A stretch of DNA of 64,000 nucleotides from Candidatus Nitrohelix vancouverensis (GTDB lineage: Bacteria; Nitrospinota; Nitrospinia; Nitrospinales; VA-1): positions 520,457 through 584,456 of the forward strand of contig CP048620.1 in NCBI GenBank assembly GCA_015698305.1. The letters run 5' to 3'. The notes beneath the pieces are model-generated. The model saw only the letters and a list, made by a program, of their open reading frames with translations, was not told where the DNA came from and ran no database searches. This document shows, in pieces, positions 35,867 through 44,585 of this stretch. How positions within the stretch are numbered: the stretch's first letter is position 1; the number at the start of each line of letters is the position of its first letter. Position numbers and translations under genes: made by a program.

Positions 35867-36655
35867 TCAGGTCGCTTCAAGCACCGTCTTGAGGAAGTTG
35901 CGCGTGCGCTCGTGTTCGGGCTGATTGAATAATTGCGCGGGCGGGCCTTCTTCCACAATGGCTCCGTGTTCCATGAAAATCACACGGTCGGCAAATTCCT
36001 GGGCGAAATGCATTTGATGGGTGACCAGCAACATGGTCATGTCTGTGGTGTGCGCCAGATTTTTCAAAACCGCCAGAACTTCTGCGGACAGCTCCGGGTC
36101 GAGCGCCGAGGTGACTTCATCGAACAGCATGATCTTCGGTTGCATTCCCAAAGCGCGAGCGATCGCAACGCGCTGTTTTTGTCCGCCGGACAACTGAGCC
36201 GGGTAGGAATCGACCTTGTTTTGAAGGCCCACCAGACCCAGTAATTTCATGGCCCGCTCTTCGGCTTCCTCTTTCGAAAGTTTCAACACATGGATCGGCG
36301 CTTCGGTGATATTGCGCAGGACCGTCATATGGGGAAAGAGATTGAAACTTTGAAACACCATCCCCACCTTGGAGCGAATTTTTGAAACGCTCTCTTCCGT
36401 GAGCGAGGCGTTGTCCTTGCCCCCACTCCGATCCAGCAGGAGGTCGCCGTCGATGAGAACCCGCCCCGAGTCGATGGACTCCAGCGTCATCAATATCCTG
36501 AGTATGGTGGATTTGCCCGATCCGCTCGGCCCGATCAGGGCGATCTTGCGCGAGGGTTGGACTTCCAGGTCCATGTCTTTCAGCACCGTCGTGTCGCCGA
36601 AACTCTTGCACACTTTCTGCAATTGAATGGCTGGCGGCGTGTTATCACTGGGCAT
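35867..36655 (-). CDS. ehuA: Ectoine/hydroxyectoine-type ABC transporter ATP-binding protein EhuA
   Basis: 262 residues. Walker A GPSGSGKST near residue 38, ABC signature LSGGQKQRVAIARAL near residue 160 and Walker B KIMLFDEVTSALDPE. This is a polar amino-acid type ATPase. The first 11 bp overlap the ehuD 3' end, and it is last in the order ehuB-ehuC-ehuD-ehuA. The adjoining ectABC operon and the EhuB-like receptor make ectoine the likely substrate; the ATPase alone would not. Confidence 0.85.
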   Translation of the reverse strand: MPSDNTPPAIQLQKVCKSFGDTTVLKDMDLEVQPSRKIALIGPSGSGKSTILRILMTLESIDSGRVLIDGDLLLDRSGGKDNASLTEESVSKIRSKVGMVFQSFNLFPHMTVLRNITEAPIHVLKLSKEEAEERAMKLLGLVGLQNKVDSYPAQLSGGQKQRVAIARALGMQPKIMLFDEVTSALDPELSAEVLAVLKNLAHTTDMTMLLVTHQMHFAQEFADRVIFMEHGAIVEEGPPAQLFNQPEHERTRNFLKTVLEAT

Positions 36656-37304
36656 AACGTCTCTCCAAATATCGGGTCATTCTCGAGGCCAACAAACTGA
36701 GCATTAAAAATAGCAAACCCACCAGAGTCAGCGGTTCGATGTAACGAAAGGTCTCCGAACCGATCAATTTGGCCGTCTGCAATAATTCCAGCACCGTGAT
36801 CGCCGACAGCATGGGCGTGTCCTTGAGCATCGCGATCACATAATTGCCGACCGCCGGAATGATCGGCGGCAGGGCTTGCGGTAAGATTATAGACCTGAAG
36901 GTATGGGCTTTGCTCATATTCAAGGCCTTCGCCGCTTCCCATTGCCCTTCCTGTACGCTGTCGATGCCGGCCCGATAGACCTCCGCAAGGTAGGCGCTGT
37001 AGTGCAGGCCCAGAGCCAGAACGCCGGTTTGAAACGCGTTCAGTCGGAATCCTGTTTCGGGCAGGACATAAAACAGAAAATAAATCTGCACCAGCAGGGG
37101 CGTGCTTCGAATGAATTCCACTACCGTCGTCGTCGACCAGTACACCGCGCGATTTTTGGATTTCCTCAGGACCGCCCAGACCAGCCCCAGAGCCAGCGCC
37201 GCGATCATCCCCAAAACCGTCGCCAGTACGGTGATCCAAAGCGCGCCGCCCAACTCAGGCAGAAGACTCCATGCGTAGCTCCAGTCGAATATTCTATCGT
37301 TCAT
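36645..37304 (-). CDS. ehuD: Ectoine/hydroxyectoine ABC transporter permease EhuD
   Basis: 219 residues from ATG 37304, right after the ehuC stop; a longer frame reaching 37364 would overlap ehuC. Five membrane segments and the polar-amino-acid permease signature EAAKALNMSKAHTFRSIILPQ (the EAA loop that docks the ATPase). With EhuC it forms the heterodimeric channel. The start is 2 bp past the preceding stop and its end overlaps ehuA, so the four genes are one transcript. Confidence 0.87.
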   Translation of the reverse strand: MNDRIFDWSYAWSLLPELGGALWITVLATVLGMIAALALGLVWAVLRKSKNRAVYWSTTTVVEFIRSTPLLVQIYFLFYVLPETGFRLNAFQTGVLALGLHYSAYLAEVYRAGIDSVQEGQWEAAKALNMSKAHTFRSIILPQALPPIIPAVGNYVIAMLKDTPMLSAITVLELLQTAKLIGSETFRYIEPLTLVGLLFLMLSLLASRMTRYLERRYAQ

Positions 37305-37306
37305 GG

Positions 37307-37954
37307 TCAGTCCCTGACATAAGAAAATTTCTGTTCCAGACAGCGCACCCCGTAGGTGATGCACAGGGAAACCATGAAGTACAAGAGCAGGACCAGTCCA
37401 AAAATTTCCAGCGACTGATGCGTCGCGGCGCGCAACATCTGACCCTTGAAGGTCAGTTCGGCGAGCGTGATCATCGACACCAGCGCGGTGCTCTTCAACA
37501 ATTCGATCAGTAAATTACCGGCGGGCGGCAGGATGGCGACAAAGGCCTGCGGAAGAATGATGCGCCTCAAGGTCTGGGCTCTTGTAAAGTTCAGCGCCTT
37601 GGCGGCTTCGTACTGCGTTTTGTGAACCGACTGCACCGCGCCGCGCACAATCTCTGCGCCGTAGGCCCCGATATGCAGGCCCAGCACCAGAATTCCAACC
37701 GTCAAGGCGTCCAGCTTCAAGCCAAAATGCGGAAGAACGTAGTAGAACCAGAACAATTGCACCAGCGCCGAGGTGCCGCGAAAAATTTCGATATAACAGG
37801 AAGCGGGAAAAGAAATGAGGGGATTGCTTGAAAGACGCGCCAGACCGGCGAGCAAGGCGGCAGGCCCTGCGACCAGCGCCGCGCCGGCGGTGAGTAACAG
37901 GGTGAGCTTCAGACCGCTCCACAAAGCGGGCGCCCATTGCAGAATCTCCGTCAA
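37307..37954 (-). CDS. ehuC: Ectoine/hydroxyectoine ABC transporter permease EhuC, TTG start
   Basis: 215 residues starting at TTG 37954; no ATG fits without losing the first membrane segment. Five membrane segments and the EAA loop EAAKALNFTRAQTLRRIILPQ. Wide similarity to EhuC of the ectoine system (FRGTSALVQLFWFYYVLP). The stop is 2 bp from the ehuD start, and the receptor gene ends 9 bp upstream. It pairs with EhuD. Confidence 0.87.
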   Translation of the reverse strand: MTEILQWAPALWSGLKLTLLLTAGAALVAGPAALLAGLARLSSNPLISFPASCYIEIFRGTSALVQLFWFYYVLPHFGLKLDALTVGILVLGLHIGAYGAEIVRGAVQSVHKTQYEAAKALNFTRAQTLRRIILPQAFVAILPPAGNLLIELLKSTALVSMITLAELTFKGQMLRAATHQSLEIFGLVLLLYFMVSLCITYGVRCLEQKFSYVRD

Positions 37955-37963
37955 GGTCTCGCC

Positions 37964-38857
37964 CTATCCATTGTCCGATGCGGCCCCGCTTGCGCAGAGG
38001 GCGTCCGCCGTTACGCTTCCAGGCAATGTGGATTTTGAAAAGCCGAAGGGTTGCACCAGTTTGAGGTGATCGGGAGAACCTAGAAATTTTGCCAGACCTT
38101 CGTTCACCGCCGCGATCAGCTCGCCGTCTTCTTTCCTGAGCGCGAAGGCGCCGTATCCATAAACGGGCTCGCCGTTGATGACCGGATCCTGAAAGGGTTC
38201 GGCGCGTTCAATGTCTGCGTCGTTGGCTTTTTCAAGCAGGGTCTGGATGGTCAAATGCGTCGCCGCATAAGCGTCCACGCGTCCCGCCTGCAATCCGGCG
38301 AGCGCGCCCAGATCGTCTGGAAATATTTTGATGCGATCCCTCGGGACGCCCAAAGCCGTTGCATAGTTCAACTCGACGGTTCCGGCGACGACGCCCAATT
38401 TGACCGAATCGTTTTTGGCGACGTCTTCATAACTGTGCAGGTTTTTCGCGTTGCCTTTTTTTACGATGAAGCCTTCGCCGATGCGATAGGTCGGGTTGGA
38501 GAACGCCGCTTCCAGACAGCGCTCCGGCGTGATGTACATGCCCGCGGCGATCACATCGAAACGCTTCGCCTGCAATCCGGGGATGAGCGATCCAAATTCC
38601 GTCAACACGCCTTCAATATTTTTGATGCCCATGTCCTGAAACACGCGACGGGCAATGCTCGGCGCCTCGCCGGTCAGTTGGCCCAGCTCCGGATCGTAGT
38701 AAGCGTAAGGCGCTTCGTTGGCGTAACCGACGCGGATCGTTCCGCTCGCCTTGGCCTGGGCCAGAGTCGACAGAACAGGGCTGTTAGTAGAAGAAGAATC
38801 CTGACAAGCGGAAAGAATGATTGCAGTGAAGATCAACAAAGCGGCGAAACGCGCCAT
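37964..38857 (-). CDS. ehuB: Ectoine/hydroxyectoine-binding lipoprotein EhuB
   Basis: About 297 residues from ATG 38857 (GTG two codons upstream is an alternative). Lipobox LSAC near residue 18. The segment GEAPSIARRVFQDMGI and FGSLIPGLQAKRFDVIAAGM then ITPERC closely follow the EhuB receptor of the ectoine ABC system, including the aromatic pocket region. It captures ectoine or hydroxyectoine in the periplasm. It is the first gene of ehuBCDA and lies just beyond the ect operon terminator, so the cell can both make and scavenge this solute. Confidence 0.87.
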   Translation of the reverse strand: MARFAALLIFTAIILSACQDSSSTNSPVLSTLAQAKASGTIRVGYANEAPYAYYDPELGQLTGEAPSIARRVFQDMGIKNIEGVLTEFGSLIPGLQAKRFDVIAAGMYITPERCLEAAFSNPTYRIGEGFIVKKGNAKNLHSYEDVAKNDSVKLGVVAGTVELNYATALGVPRDRIKIFPDDLGALAGLQAGRVDAYAATHLTIQTLLEKANDADIERAEPFQDPVINGEPVYGYGAFALRKEDGELIAAVNEGLAKFLGSPDHLKLVQPFGFSKSTLPGSVTADALCASGAASDNG

Positions 38858-38886
38858 ACACAAAACCCGGTTTAAAAGATTGCAGA

Positions 38887-38930
38887 GAAAAAACCCTCCC
38901 GACAGGCAAACCTGCGGGAGGGAGTTTTTT
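38887..38930 (-). terminator. Terminator of the ectABC operon
   Basis: CCCTCCCG pairs with CGGGAGGG with an inner CAGG/CCTG stem. On the minus strand it is followed by TTTTTT; on the plus strand a T-run also follows, so it can act both ways. It separates ectC from ehuB. Confidence 0.85.
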
Positions 38931-39019
38931 AAAAAACTGTAGCTTCAATAATCCTGAAATATCGCGCCCGAAAGAATGAGCCTATCTCATTTCAGACAAA
39001 GACATCAAAAATCCAACCC

Positions 39020-39421
39020 TCAGCGGGAGACTTCGGACACGTCTTCGAGAGGATACGCGCCCTCGGAGTCATGAACTTCCTGACCTGTGAGCGGCGGATT
39101 GAAAACGCAAATCAAGCGCAATCCGGTTTCGGTGCGCAGGATATGCTTCTCGTTGCCATCGAGCGCGTAGATGGTGCCCGGTTCAATGACGTGTTTTTTG
39201 CCATCCGTCAAATCTTCCACTTCGCCCGTCCCCTCGATGCAATACACCGATTCAACGTGATTCTTGTACCACATATGCGTTTCGGTGCCGGGGTGAATGC
39301 GGGTATCGTGAAAGGAAAAACCCATACCGTCTTTTTTCAACAGGATGCGACGGCTGGTCCAGGTCTCGCCGGACACGGCGTTTTCTGAACCCTCGATCTC
39401 TTCAAGTTTTCTAACAATCAT
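39020..39421 (-). CDS. ectC: L-ectoine synthase
   Basis: 133 residues from ATG 39421, preceded by GAGG at 5 bp; the frame extends upstream but without a site. Cupin fold with HPGTETHMWYKNHVESVYCIEG and EPGTIYALDGNEKHILRT, typical of EctC; the metal and substrate residues are in these. It closes N-gamma-acetyl-diaminobutyrate to ectoine. Last gene of ectABC, followed by a strong terminator. Confidence 0.96.
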   Translation of the reverse strand: MIVRKLEEIEGSENAVSGETWTSRRILLKKDGMGFSFHDTRIHPGTETHMWYKNHVESVYCIEGTGEVEDLTDGKKHVIEPGTIYALDGNEKHILRTETGLRLICVFNPPLTGQEVHDSEGAYPLEDVSEVSR

Positions 39422-39456
39422 GTTTTCCTCAATGAGTGAATGATAAAGTCTTGAAA

Positions 39457-40716
39457 CTAGGCCAGAGCCTTGCCCTGGGTGATGCCGATGCACTCGCCAA
39501 GGATATTGAGCCCCTTCCTCAATTCTTCCTCACTGATGACCAGCGGAGGCAAGAGTTTGAAGACGTCGCTGTCTGCGCCGGAAGTTTCCGCCAGCAGATT
39601 ATTCTCGAAGCAAGCCTTGGACAACAAGGGACCGTTGCCTTCCACATTGAAGACGATGCCGTAAATAAAACCGCGACCGCGAATCTCCCGGATCTCATCG
39701 GGATAAGCGTCTTTCAAATCATTCAGGTATTCCTGAATGATGGCGCCCTTGCGCAGTATTTCATTGGAAAAATCATCGTTTTCCCAATACTTCAGCGCTT
39801 CCGTCGCCGTGACAAAGGCCAGGTTGTTGCCGCGAAAAGTGCCATTGTGTTCGCCCGGCTCCCAGATATCATGCTCCGGTTTGATGAGGCACAGGGCCAT
39901 CGGCAGACCGTAACCGCTGATCGATTTGGACAGGCAGATGATGTCCGGCTGAATATTCATTTTCTCAAAGCTGAAAAACGTTCCGGTGCGTCCGCATCCC
40001 GCCTGAATGTCGTCGACAATGAACAACATATTATATTTTTTGCACAGGGCCTGGAGTTTCTCCAGCCATTCTGCGCTGGCGACGTTGATGCCGCCTTCCG
40101 CCTGAACGGTTTCCACAATCGCCGCCGCAGGCAAATCCACGCCGCTACCGCTACTCTCCAGCATCCGATCCATGTACTCGATGGTGTCCACCTCGTCTCC
40201 GAAGTAACCGTCGTAAGGCATGCAGATGGTGTTTGTGAGCGGCAGACCCGCGCCTTCGCGCTTGAACTGATTGCCGGAAATGGACAGCGAACCCAGCGTC
40301 ATGCCGTGAAACGCTTGCGTGAAGAACAACATTTTTTCGCGTCCCGTCACTTTCCTCGCCAGCTTGAGAGCGCTTTCGACAGCGTTGGTTCCCGTCGGTC
40401 CAGGAAACTGAACCTTGTAAGACATATTTCTCGGCGTCAGGATCGTGTCCTTGAATTTTTGCAGGAAAACACCCTTCGCTACGGTCGACATATCCAGACC
40501 ATGCGTTACATTGTCCTCCATCAGGTACTCCAGCAAACGCGCCTTCATGGCTGTCGGGTTGTGGCCGTAGTTCAACGCTCCGGCTCCTGCAAAAAAATCG
40601 AGATATCGATTGCCTTCCTGATCGAACATATAGCACCCCTTCGCTTTTTCAAACGTTGTAGGGAATGCACGACAATAGGATCGAACTTCTGACTCAATAT
40701 CTTCAAAAATATTCAT
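39457..40716 (-). CDS. ectB: Diaminobutyrate-2-oxoglutarate transaminase
   Basis: 419 residues. The PLP Schiff-base lysine is Lys264 in CLSKSISGYG; the Asp that contacts the pyridine nitrogen is in FIVDDIQAGCGRTG. N-terminal region FFAGAGALNYGHN is typical of EctB. It converts aspartate semialdehyde and glutamate to diaminobutyrate, the first ectoine step. The gap to ectA is 21 bp and to ectC 35 bp. No aspartokinase (ask_ect) or ectD hydroxylase is encoded here. Confidence 0.97.
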   Translation of the reverse strand: MNIFEDIESEVRSYCRAFPTTFEKAKGCYMFDQEGNRYLDFFAGAGALNYGHNPTAMKARLLEYLMEDNVTHGLDMSTVAKGVFLQKFKDTILTPRNMSYKVQFPGPTGTNAVESALKLARKVTGREKMLFFTQAFHGMTLGSLSISGNQFKREGAGLPLTNTICMPYDGYFGDEVDTIEYMDRMLESSGSGVDLPAAAIVETVQAEGGINVASAEWLEKLQALCKKYNMLFIVDDIQAGCGRTGTFFSFEKMNIQPDIICLSKSISGYGLPMALCLIKPEHDIWEPGEHNGTFRGNNLAFVTATEALKYWENDDFSNEILRKGAIIQEYLNDLKDAYPDEIREIRGRGFIYGIVFNVEGNGPLLSKACFENNLLAETSGADSDVFKLLPPLVISEEELRKGLNILGECIGITQGKALA

Positions 40717-40737
40717 TGGTAAAGTTACCTTTTTTAG

Positions 40738-41235
40738 TTACGGATTCAGCGGTCCGATTCGGAACAACGGTTCCTCCTCATGCCCGCTCTCATTAAATAA
40801 TTTTTCGTCAAAATAATTCTGGACGGTGATTTCGCATTGCAAATCGCTGGCGAGACTTCTGAACAAAGCCTCTGAAGCGGCATTTGAGGGGGAGATCGTC
40901 GTTTCAATGAATTGAAATTCAGGATCGTAGTCGCGCCGCAATAAGTGGTTCAACATGGAACGCGCAATGCCTTGCTTGCGTTTGTGTTCCGATACCGCGA
41001 TTTGCCAGATGAAAAGATGGTCCTGACGCTTGGGATCTCGAAAGCCTGTAATGAAACCGACGGGTTCGTCCTTATCGACGGCGACCACGCAGGTCTCTGA
41101 AAATTTTTCGCAGAGCAGAACATAGTGATAGCAGGAATTAACATCCAGATTCCCGGATCGCTTGGCCAACTGATACAGAGCCGCTCCGTCTTGCACAACA
41201 GGTTTTCTAAAATCGATCAAACGCTGAATACGCAC
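40738..41235 (-). CDS. ectA: Diaminobutyrate acetyltransferase
   Basis: 165 residues with a GTG start and AGGGA a few bases upstream. GNAT fold with the acetyl-CoA loop SEHKRKQGIARSMLNHLL and the EctA features DVNSCYHYVLLCEKF and ETTISPSNAASEALF. It acetylates diaminobutyrate at the gamma amino group. First gene of ectABC and divergent from a LysR-type gene, with a 134-bp shared promoter region. Confidence 0.96.
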   Translation of the reverse strand: MRIQRLIDFRKPVVQDGAALYQLAKRSGNLDVNSCYHYVLLCEKFSETCVVAVDKDEPVGFITGFRDPKRQDHLFIWQIAVSEHKRKQGIARSMLNHLLRRDYDPEFQFIETTISPSNAASEALFRSLASDLQCEITVQNYFDEKLFNESGHEEEPLFRIGPLNP

Positions 41236-41267
41236 CTTTCCCTAAAACTCGTTTGCGAAACAATATG

Positions 41268-41286
41268 ATGTATCTATTATCCACAT
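41268..41286. promoter_or_regulatory. LysR-type T-N11-A box between ectA and the NhaR-like gene
   Basis: ATGT-N11-ACAT with exact dyad ends and the 11-base centre required by LysR regulators. It is midway in the 134-bp divergent region. A wider GATGTAT/ATACATC inverted pair spans about 41267-41327, which could bring two regulator sites together. Binding by the adjacent LysR protein is the natural inference. Confidence 0.55.
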
Positions 41287-41369
41287 TTTATGAAACAATT
41301 TAAGTTGAATTTACATAAGATATACATCGGTTTTACTAACCCATAAAAACGCGACCCGATTTTTCGAAA

Positions 41370-42257
41370 ATGTACGAGCTTCCAAACTTTCGTCACCTCT
41401 ACTATTTCTGGACCATTGCGCGCGAAGGTTCCATCAAAAAGGCGGGCGCCAAGCTGAATCTCACCCCCTCCGGGCTGAGCGAACAGTTGCGTTTGCTGGA
41501 GGAATATTTCGGCAAGCAATTGTTTGAACGCAAAACGCGAAAACTGATTCTCAACGATACGGGGAAAATTGTGTTCGAGCGTTGCACAAATATTTTCAAT
41601 CAGACCGAGGACATGAGCCTGACGGTCAAGCAGAAGGTCCCTCAGCGCCGGACGCGCATCCGGGTCGGGGTCCTGCCTTCTCTGTCCTCTTCTCACATTC
41701 ACGAGTTTGTCGTGCCTCTACTCAAGGACAAATCGGTTTCGGTGGTCGTTATTGAAAACCCGCTGGATGAATTGATTTACCAACTCGATCAGGGGGCGCT
41801 TGAAATCGTACTGAGCGATCGCGCCGTGGAGAAAAAATTCAGGAAAATCACCAGTTACCGACTGAAACCCAGGAAAATCATTGTCGTCGCCACGCCCAAG
41901 TTCGCCCACCTGAAAAAAAAATTTCCGCACTCACTTTCCGGCGCGCCCATCATGCAGTTGACTCGCCACAGTCAGATCCGCGATGAAATCGATCGTTATT
42001 TCACCAAACACCAGATCAATCCGCAGATCATCGGCGAAGCCGACGACGTGACGCTACTGCGACTCGGCGCCGAGAAGGGTCTCTGCGTTGCGGTATTGCC
42101 GCAGAACACCGTCAACGAAGCCTTGTCGCAGAAAAAGCTCATCAAGCTGGGAGAATTGAGCGGCGTGAATTCCGACATGTGGGCGATGGCGCGATCCGAT
42201 TCATCGCGCATGTCCATCATCAGCAAAACCATCCAGCGTTTCATTTCGATCAAATAA
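41370..42257 (+). CDS. NhaR-like LysR-family transcription regulator
   Basis: 295 residues. N-terminal winged HTH (LPNFRHLYYFWTIAREGSI then LTPSGLSEQLRLLEEYFG) with the NhaR-like opening in which the helix begins FRHLYYF. The effector domain spans about 90-290. NhaR-type proteins respond to sodium and pH. Placement divergent to ectABC, with a LysR box between, suggests it controls ectoine synthesis in response to salt and probably itself. EctR, the usual MarR-family regulator of ect, is not present. The link to ect is inferred, not shown. Confidence 0.88.
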   Translation: MYELPNFRHLYYFWTIAREGSIKKAGAKLNLTPSGLSEQLRLLEEYFGKQLFERKTRKLILNDTGKIVFERCTNIFNQTEDMSLTVKQKVPQRRTRIRVGVLPSLSSSHIHEFVVPLLKDKSVSVVVIENPLDELIYQLDQGALEIVLSDRAVEKKFRKITSYRLKPRKIIVVATPKFAHLKKKFPHSLSGAPIMQLTRHSQIRDEIDRYFTKHQINPQIIGEADDVTLLRLGAEKGLCVAVLPQNTVNEALSQKKLIKLGELSGVNSDMWAMARSDSSRMSIISKTIQRFISIK

Positions 42258-42410
42258 TCCTGCATACCCTTTCCGGTTTCCGGTCGCGCAGGCCCTGGTC
42301 CGCTTTCTGGAATTATGTTTGATTAATTAGCTCAAATGTGGAAGATTCCTAAGGCTGGAGTTCGTTTTTATTTTCTCCTCGAATCAATCACGCCTCTACA
42401 TCAGGTCGCA

Positions 42411-43664
42411 ATGTTCTCATCAATTTACGCCCTCTGGTTTTTATTCGCCGGCATCGCTCTGATCATGCTCGGCAACGGACTGCAAGGAACCCTGCTCGGG
42501 GTTCGCGCGGGTCTGGAGGGCTTCATGACCGTCGAAACCGGTTTGATCATGTCGGCCTATTACCTCGGCTTTCTCCTCGGTTCCGTCGCGACCTCGCGCA
42601 TCGTTAAAAAAGTGGGGCATATCCGCACCTTCGCGGCGCTGGCGTCCGTCGCTTCGGCGATGGTTCTCATGCATTCCGTTTTCACCAACCCGTCTGCATG
42701 GTTTGTCATCCGCATTGGCACGGGCTTTTGTTTTGCCGGGCTGGCGGTGGTGACGGAGAGCTGGCTCAATTATTATTCCACCAATAAAATGCGCGGCTGG
42801 CTGTTTTCTATTTATATGGTGGTCCAGTTATCCGGGCTGGCGGCGGGACAATTTCTGCTCAATCTCAGCGATCCCGGCGGCTACAGCCTGTTCATACTGA
42901 TCTCTATCCTCGTTTCTCTTGCCGTGGTGCCGATTTTGCTGACCTCCACGCCCGGTCCGGTCATCGCCGAATTCACCAAGGTTGGCATCAAAAAATTGTA
43001 CGAAATTTCACCTCTGGGACTGGTCGGCACCTTTGGCGTGGGCATCGCTCACGGTTCCTTCCTCGGCATGGGCGCGGTGTACGCTCAAATGGCCGGGTTC
43101 GCGCAGGATCAGGTTGCGGCCTTCATGGCCACCCTGATTTTTGGCGGCGTGGTTCTGCAATTGCCGATCGGTCGCCTTTCGGATCACCTCGACCGTCGCA
43201 CGGTGTTGACGGGCGTGTCTTTTCTTGCGACGGTTTCCGCTCTGGTCTGCCTGGCGGTGGGCGAAACATCCATCACTGCGCTCTTCATTTTCACCTTTTT
43301 GTTTGGCGGGCTGTCGCTGTCGCTTTATTCGCTCTGCGTGTCGCACACCAACGATTATCTGCAACCCGATCAGATGGTGATGGCCAGCGGCAGTCTGACT
43401 CTGGTTGTGGGGGTGGGCGCCTGCCTCGGTCCTCTGACCGTATCAGCGGCGATGAGGTGGCTGGGGCCGGGCGGATTCTTTATTTATCTGGCGTTGATTC
43501 ATGGCGCGATCGCAGGCTTCGCGGTGTATCGCGTGTTCATGCGCAAGGCGGTTCCGCTGGAAGACCAGAATCCTTTCATACCGCTGACCTCGCGTGTGAC
43601 GCCGGTGGCGGCGGTTGTCGTTCCTGAAACGATTGAAGCAGAAGAGACGCAAAGCAAGCCCTAG
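42411..43664 (+). CDS. Major facilitator transporter, YcaD-like
   Basis: About 417 residues from ATG 42411 (an upstream ATG at 42336 has no ribosome site). Twelve membrane segments, with the inter-helix motif SATSRIVKKVGHIR-like after TM2 and LPIGRLSDHLDRR between TM8 and TM9, typical of drug or sugar-type MFS carriers of the YcaD group. Substrate unknown. It lies 150 bp after the NhaR-like gene and converges on pirin. Confidence 0.85.
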   Translation: MFSSIYALWFLFAGIALIMLGNGLQGTLLGVRAGLEGFMTVETGLIMSAYYLGFLLGSVATSRIVKKVGHIRTFAALASVASAMVLMHSVFTNPSAWFVIRIGTGFCFAGLAVVTESWLNYYSTNKMRGWLFSIYMVVQLSGLAAGQFLLNLSDPGGYSLFILISILVSLAVVPILLTSTPGPVIAEFTKVGIKKLYEISPLGLVGTFGVGIAHGSFLGMGAVYAQMAGFAQDQVAAFMATLIFGGVVLQLPIGRLSDHLDRRTVLTGVSFLATVSALVCLAVGETSITALFIFTFLFGGLSLSLYSLCVSHTNDYLQPDQMVMASGSLTLVVGVGACLGPLTVSAAMRWLGPGGFFIYLALIHGAIAGFAVYRVFMRKAVPLEDQNPFIPLTSRVTPVAAVVVPETIEAEETQSKP

Positions 43665-43685
43665 TTGTTACCGAGGCGAAGCGTT

Positions 43686-44546
43686 TCAGGCCAGACCCAT
43701 TCTTCCCTTCTCGTAATCTTCGATGGCCTTCAACAACTCCGCGCGGGTGTTCATGACGAAGGGGCCGTAATGCGCGACCGGTTCGTTCAGCGCCTGACCG
43801 CTGAGAAGCAACACCATAGACTCTTCCTTCGCCGCAAGGCGAATGCGCTCGCCTTTTGAATCAAAAGCGGCCATTCCCGCCTCTTCCAGCGTTTCGGCGT
43901 CGTTGACCTGAACCGAACCTTCGAGAACCACGAGCATGGCGGTGAAACCTTGCGGAAATTCGATATCCGCAGAGGCGCCGGATTGCAAACGCGCTTCCCA
44001 GACATTCACCGGAGTGAAGGTCTTCGCCGGACCGGGTTGGTCCTGATAACTCCCCGCAATGACGCGCAAACTTCCCGCTCCGTTTTCAAGGGGCAGGGAT
44101 GGAATCTGCGCCTTGAGTATTTCCTGATACTGCGGCGCCGTCATCTTGTCTTTCGCCGGAAGGTTGACCCAGAGCTGAATCATCTGCAAAGTCCCGCCGT
44201 TTTTGGTGAACTCGGCGGAATGCATTTCTTCATGAAGCAGTCCGGAACCTGCCGTCATCCATTGCACGTCGCCCGGCCCGATCTTGCCTTGATTGCCCAC
44301 CGTGTCCTTATGCTCGACTTCGCCGCGATAGACCAGAGTCACCGTTTCAAAACCGCGATGCGGATGAAGGCGGACGCCTTTCGCCGTCGATGAGGGAGGG
44401 AATTCCGCCGGCCCTGCATAATCCAGAAGCAGAAAGGGACTGATGGGGAATTCCGCATCGTCAAACGCAAACAGGCTTCGCACCGGAAAGCCATCACCCA
44501 CCCAATGACTCGCAGGCGGTTTTTTAATTTTCAGAATTTCTTTCAT
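43686..44546 (-). CDS. Pirin-family bicupin protein
   Basis: 286 residues, cupin signature HPHRGFETVTLVYRGEVEHKD near residue 60 with the metal-binding His, His, and Glu, and GLLHEEMHS with the last His. The second cupin (VVLEGSVQVND) is degenerate. Pirins bind iron and in bacteria some act as quercetinases or redox sensors. No partner gene is obvious; the neighbouring MFS gene is convergent. Confidence 0.92.
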   Translation of the reverse strand: MKEILKIKKPPASHWVGDGFPVRSLFAFDDAEFPISPFLLLDYAGPAEFPPSSTAKGVRLHPHRGFETVTLVYRGEVEHKDTVGNQGKIGPGDVQWMTAGSGLLHEEMHSAEFTKNGGTLQMIQLWVNLPAKDKMTAPQYQEILKAQIPSLPLENGAGSLRVIAGSYQDQPGPAKTFTPVNVWEARLQSGASADIEFPQGFTAMLVVLEGSVQVNDAETLEEAGMAAFDSKGERIRLAAKEESMVLLLSGQALNEPVAHYGPFVMNTRAELLKAIEDYEKGRMGLA

Positions 44547-44585
44547 CGTTCCACCTTGTTCCCTTCCAGTTAAACGCGCAGAAAC

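Noticed and set aside
39436-40692. Long plus-strand open frame opposite ectB
   Set aside because: Antisense shadow of ectB, which has all its catalytic residues.
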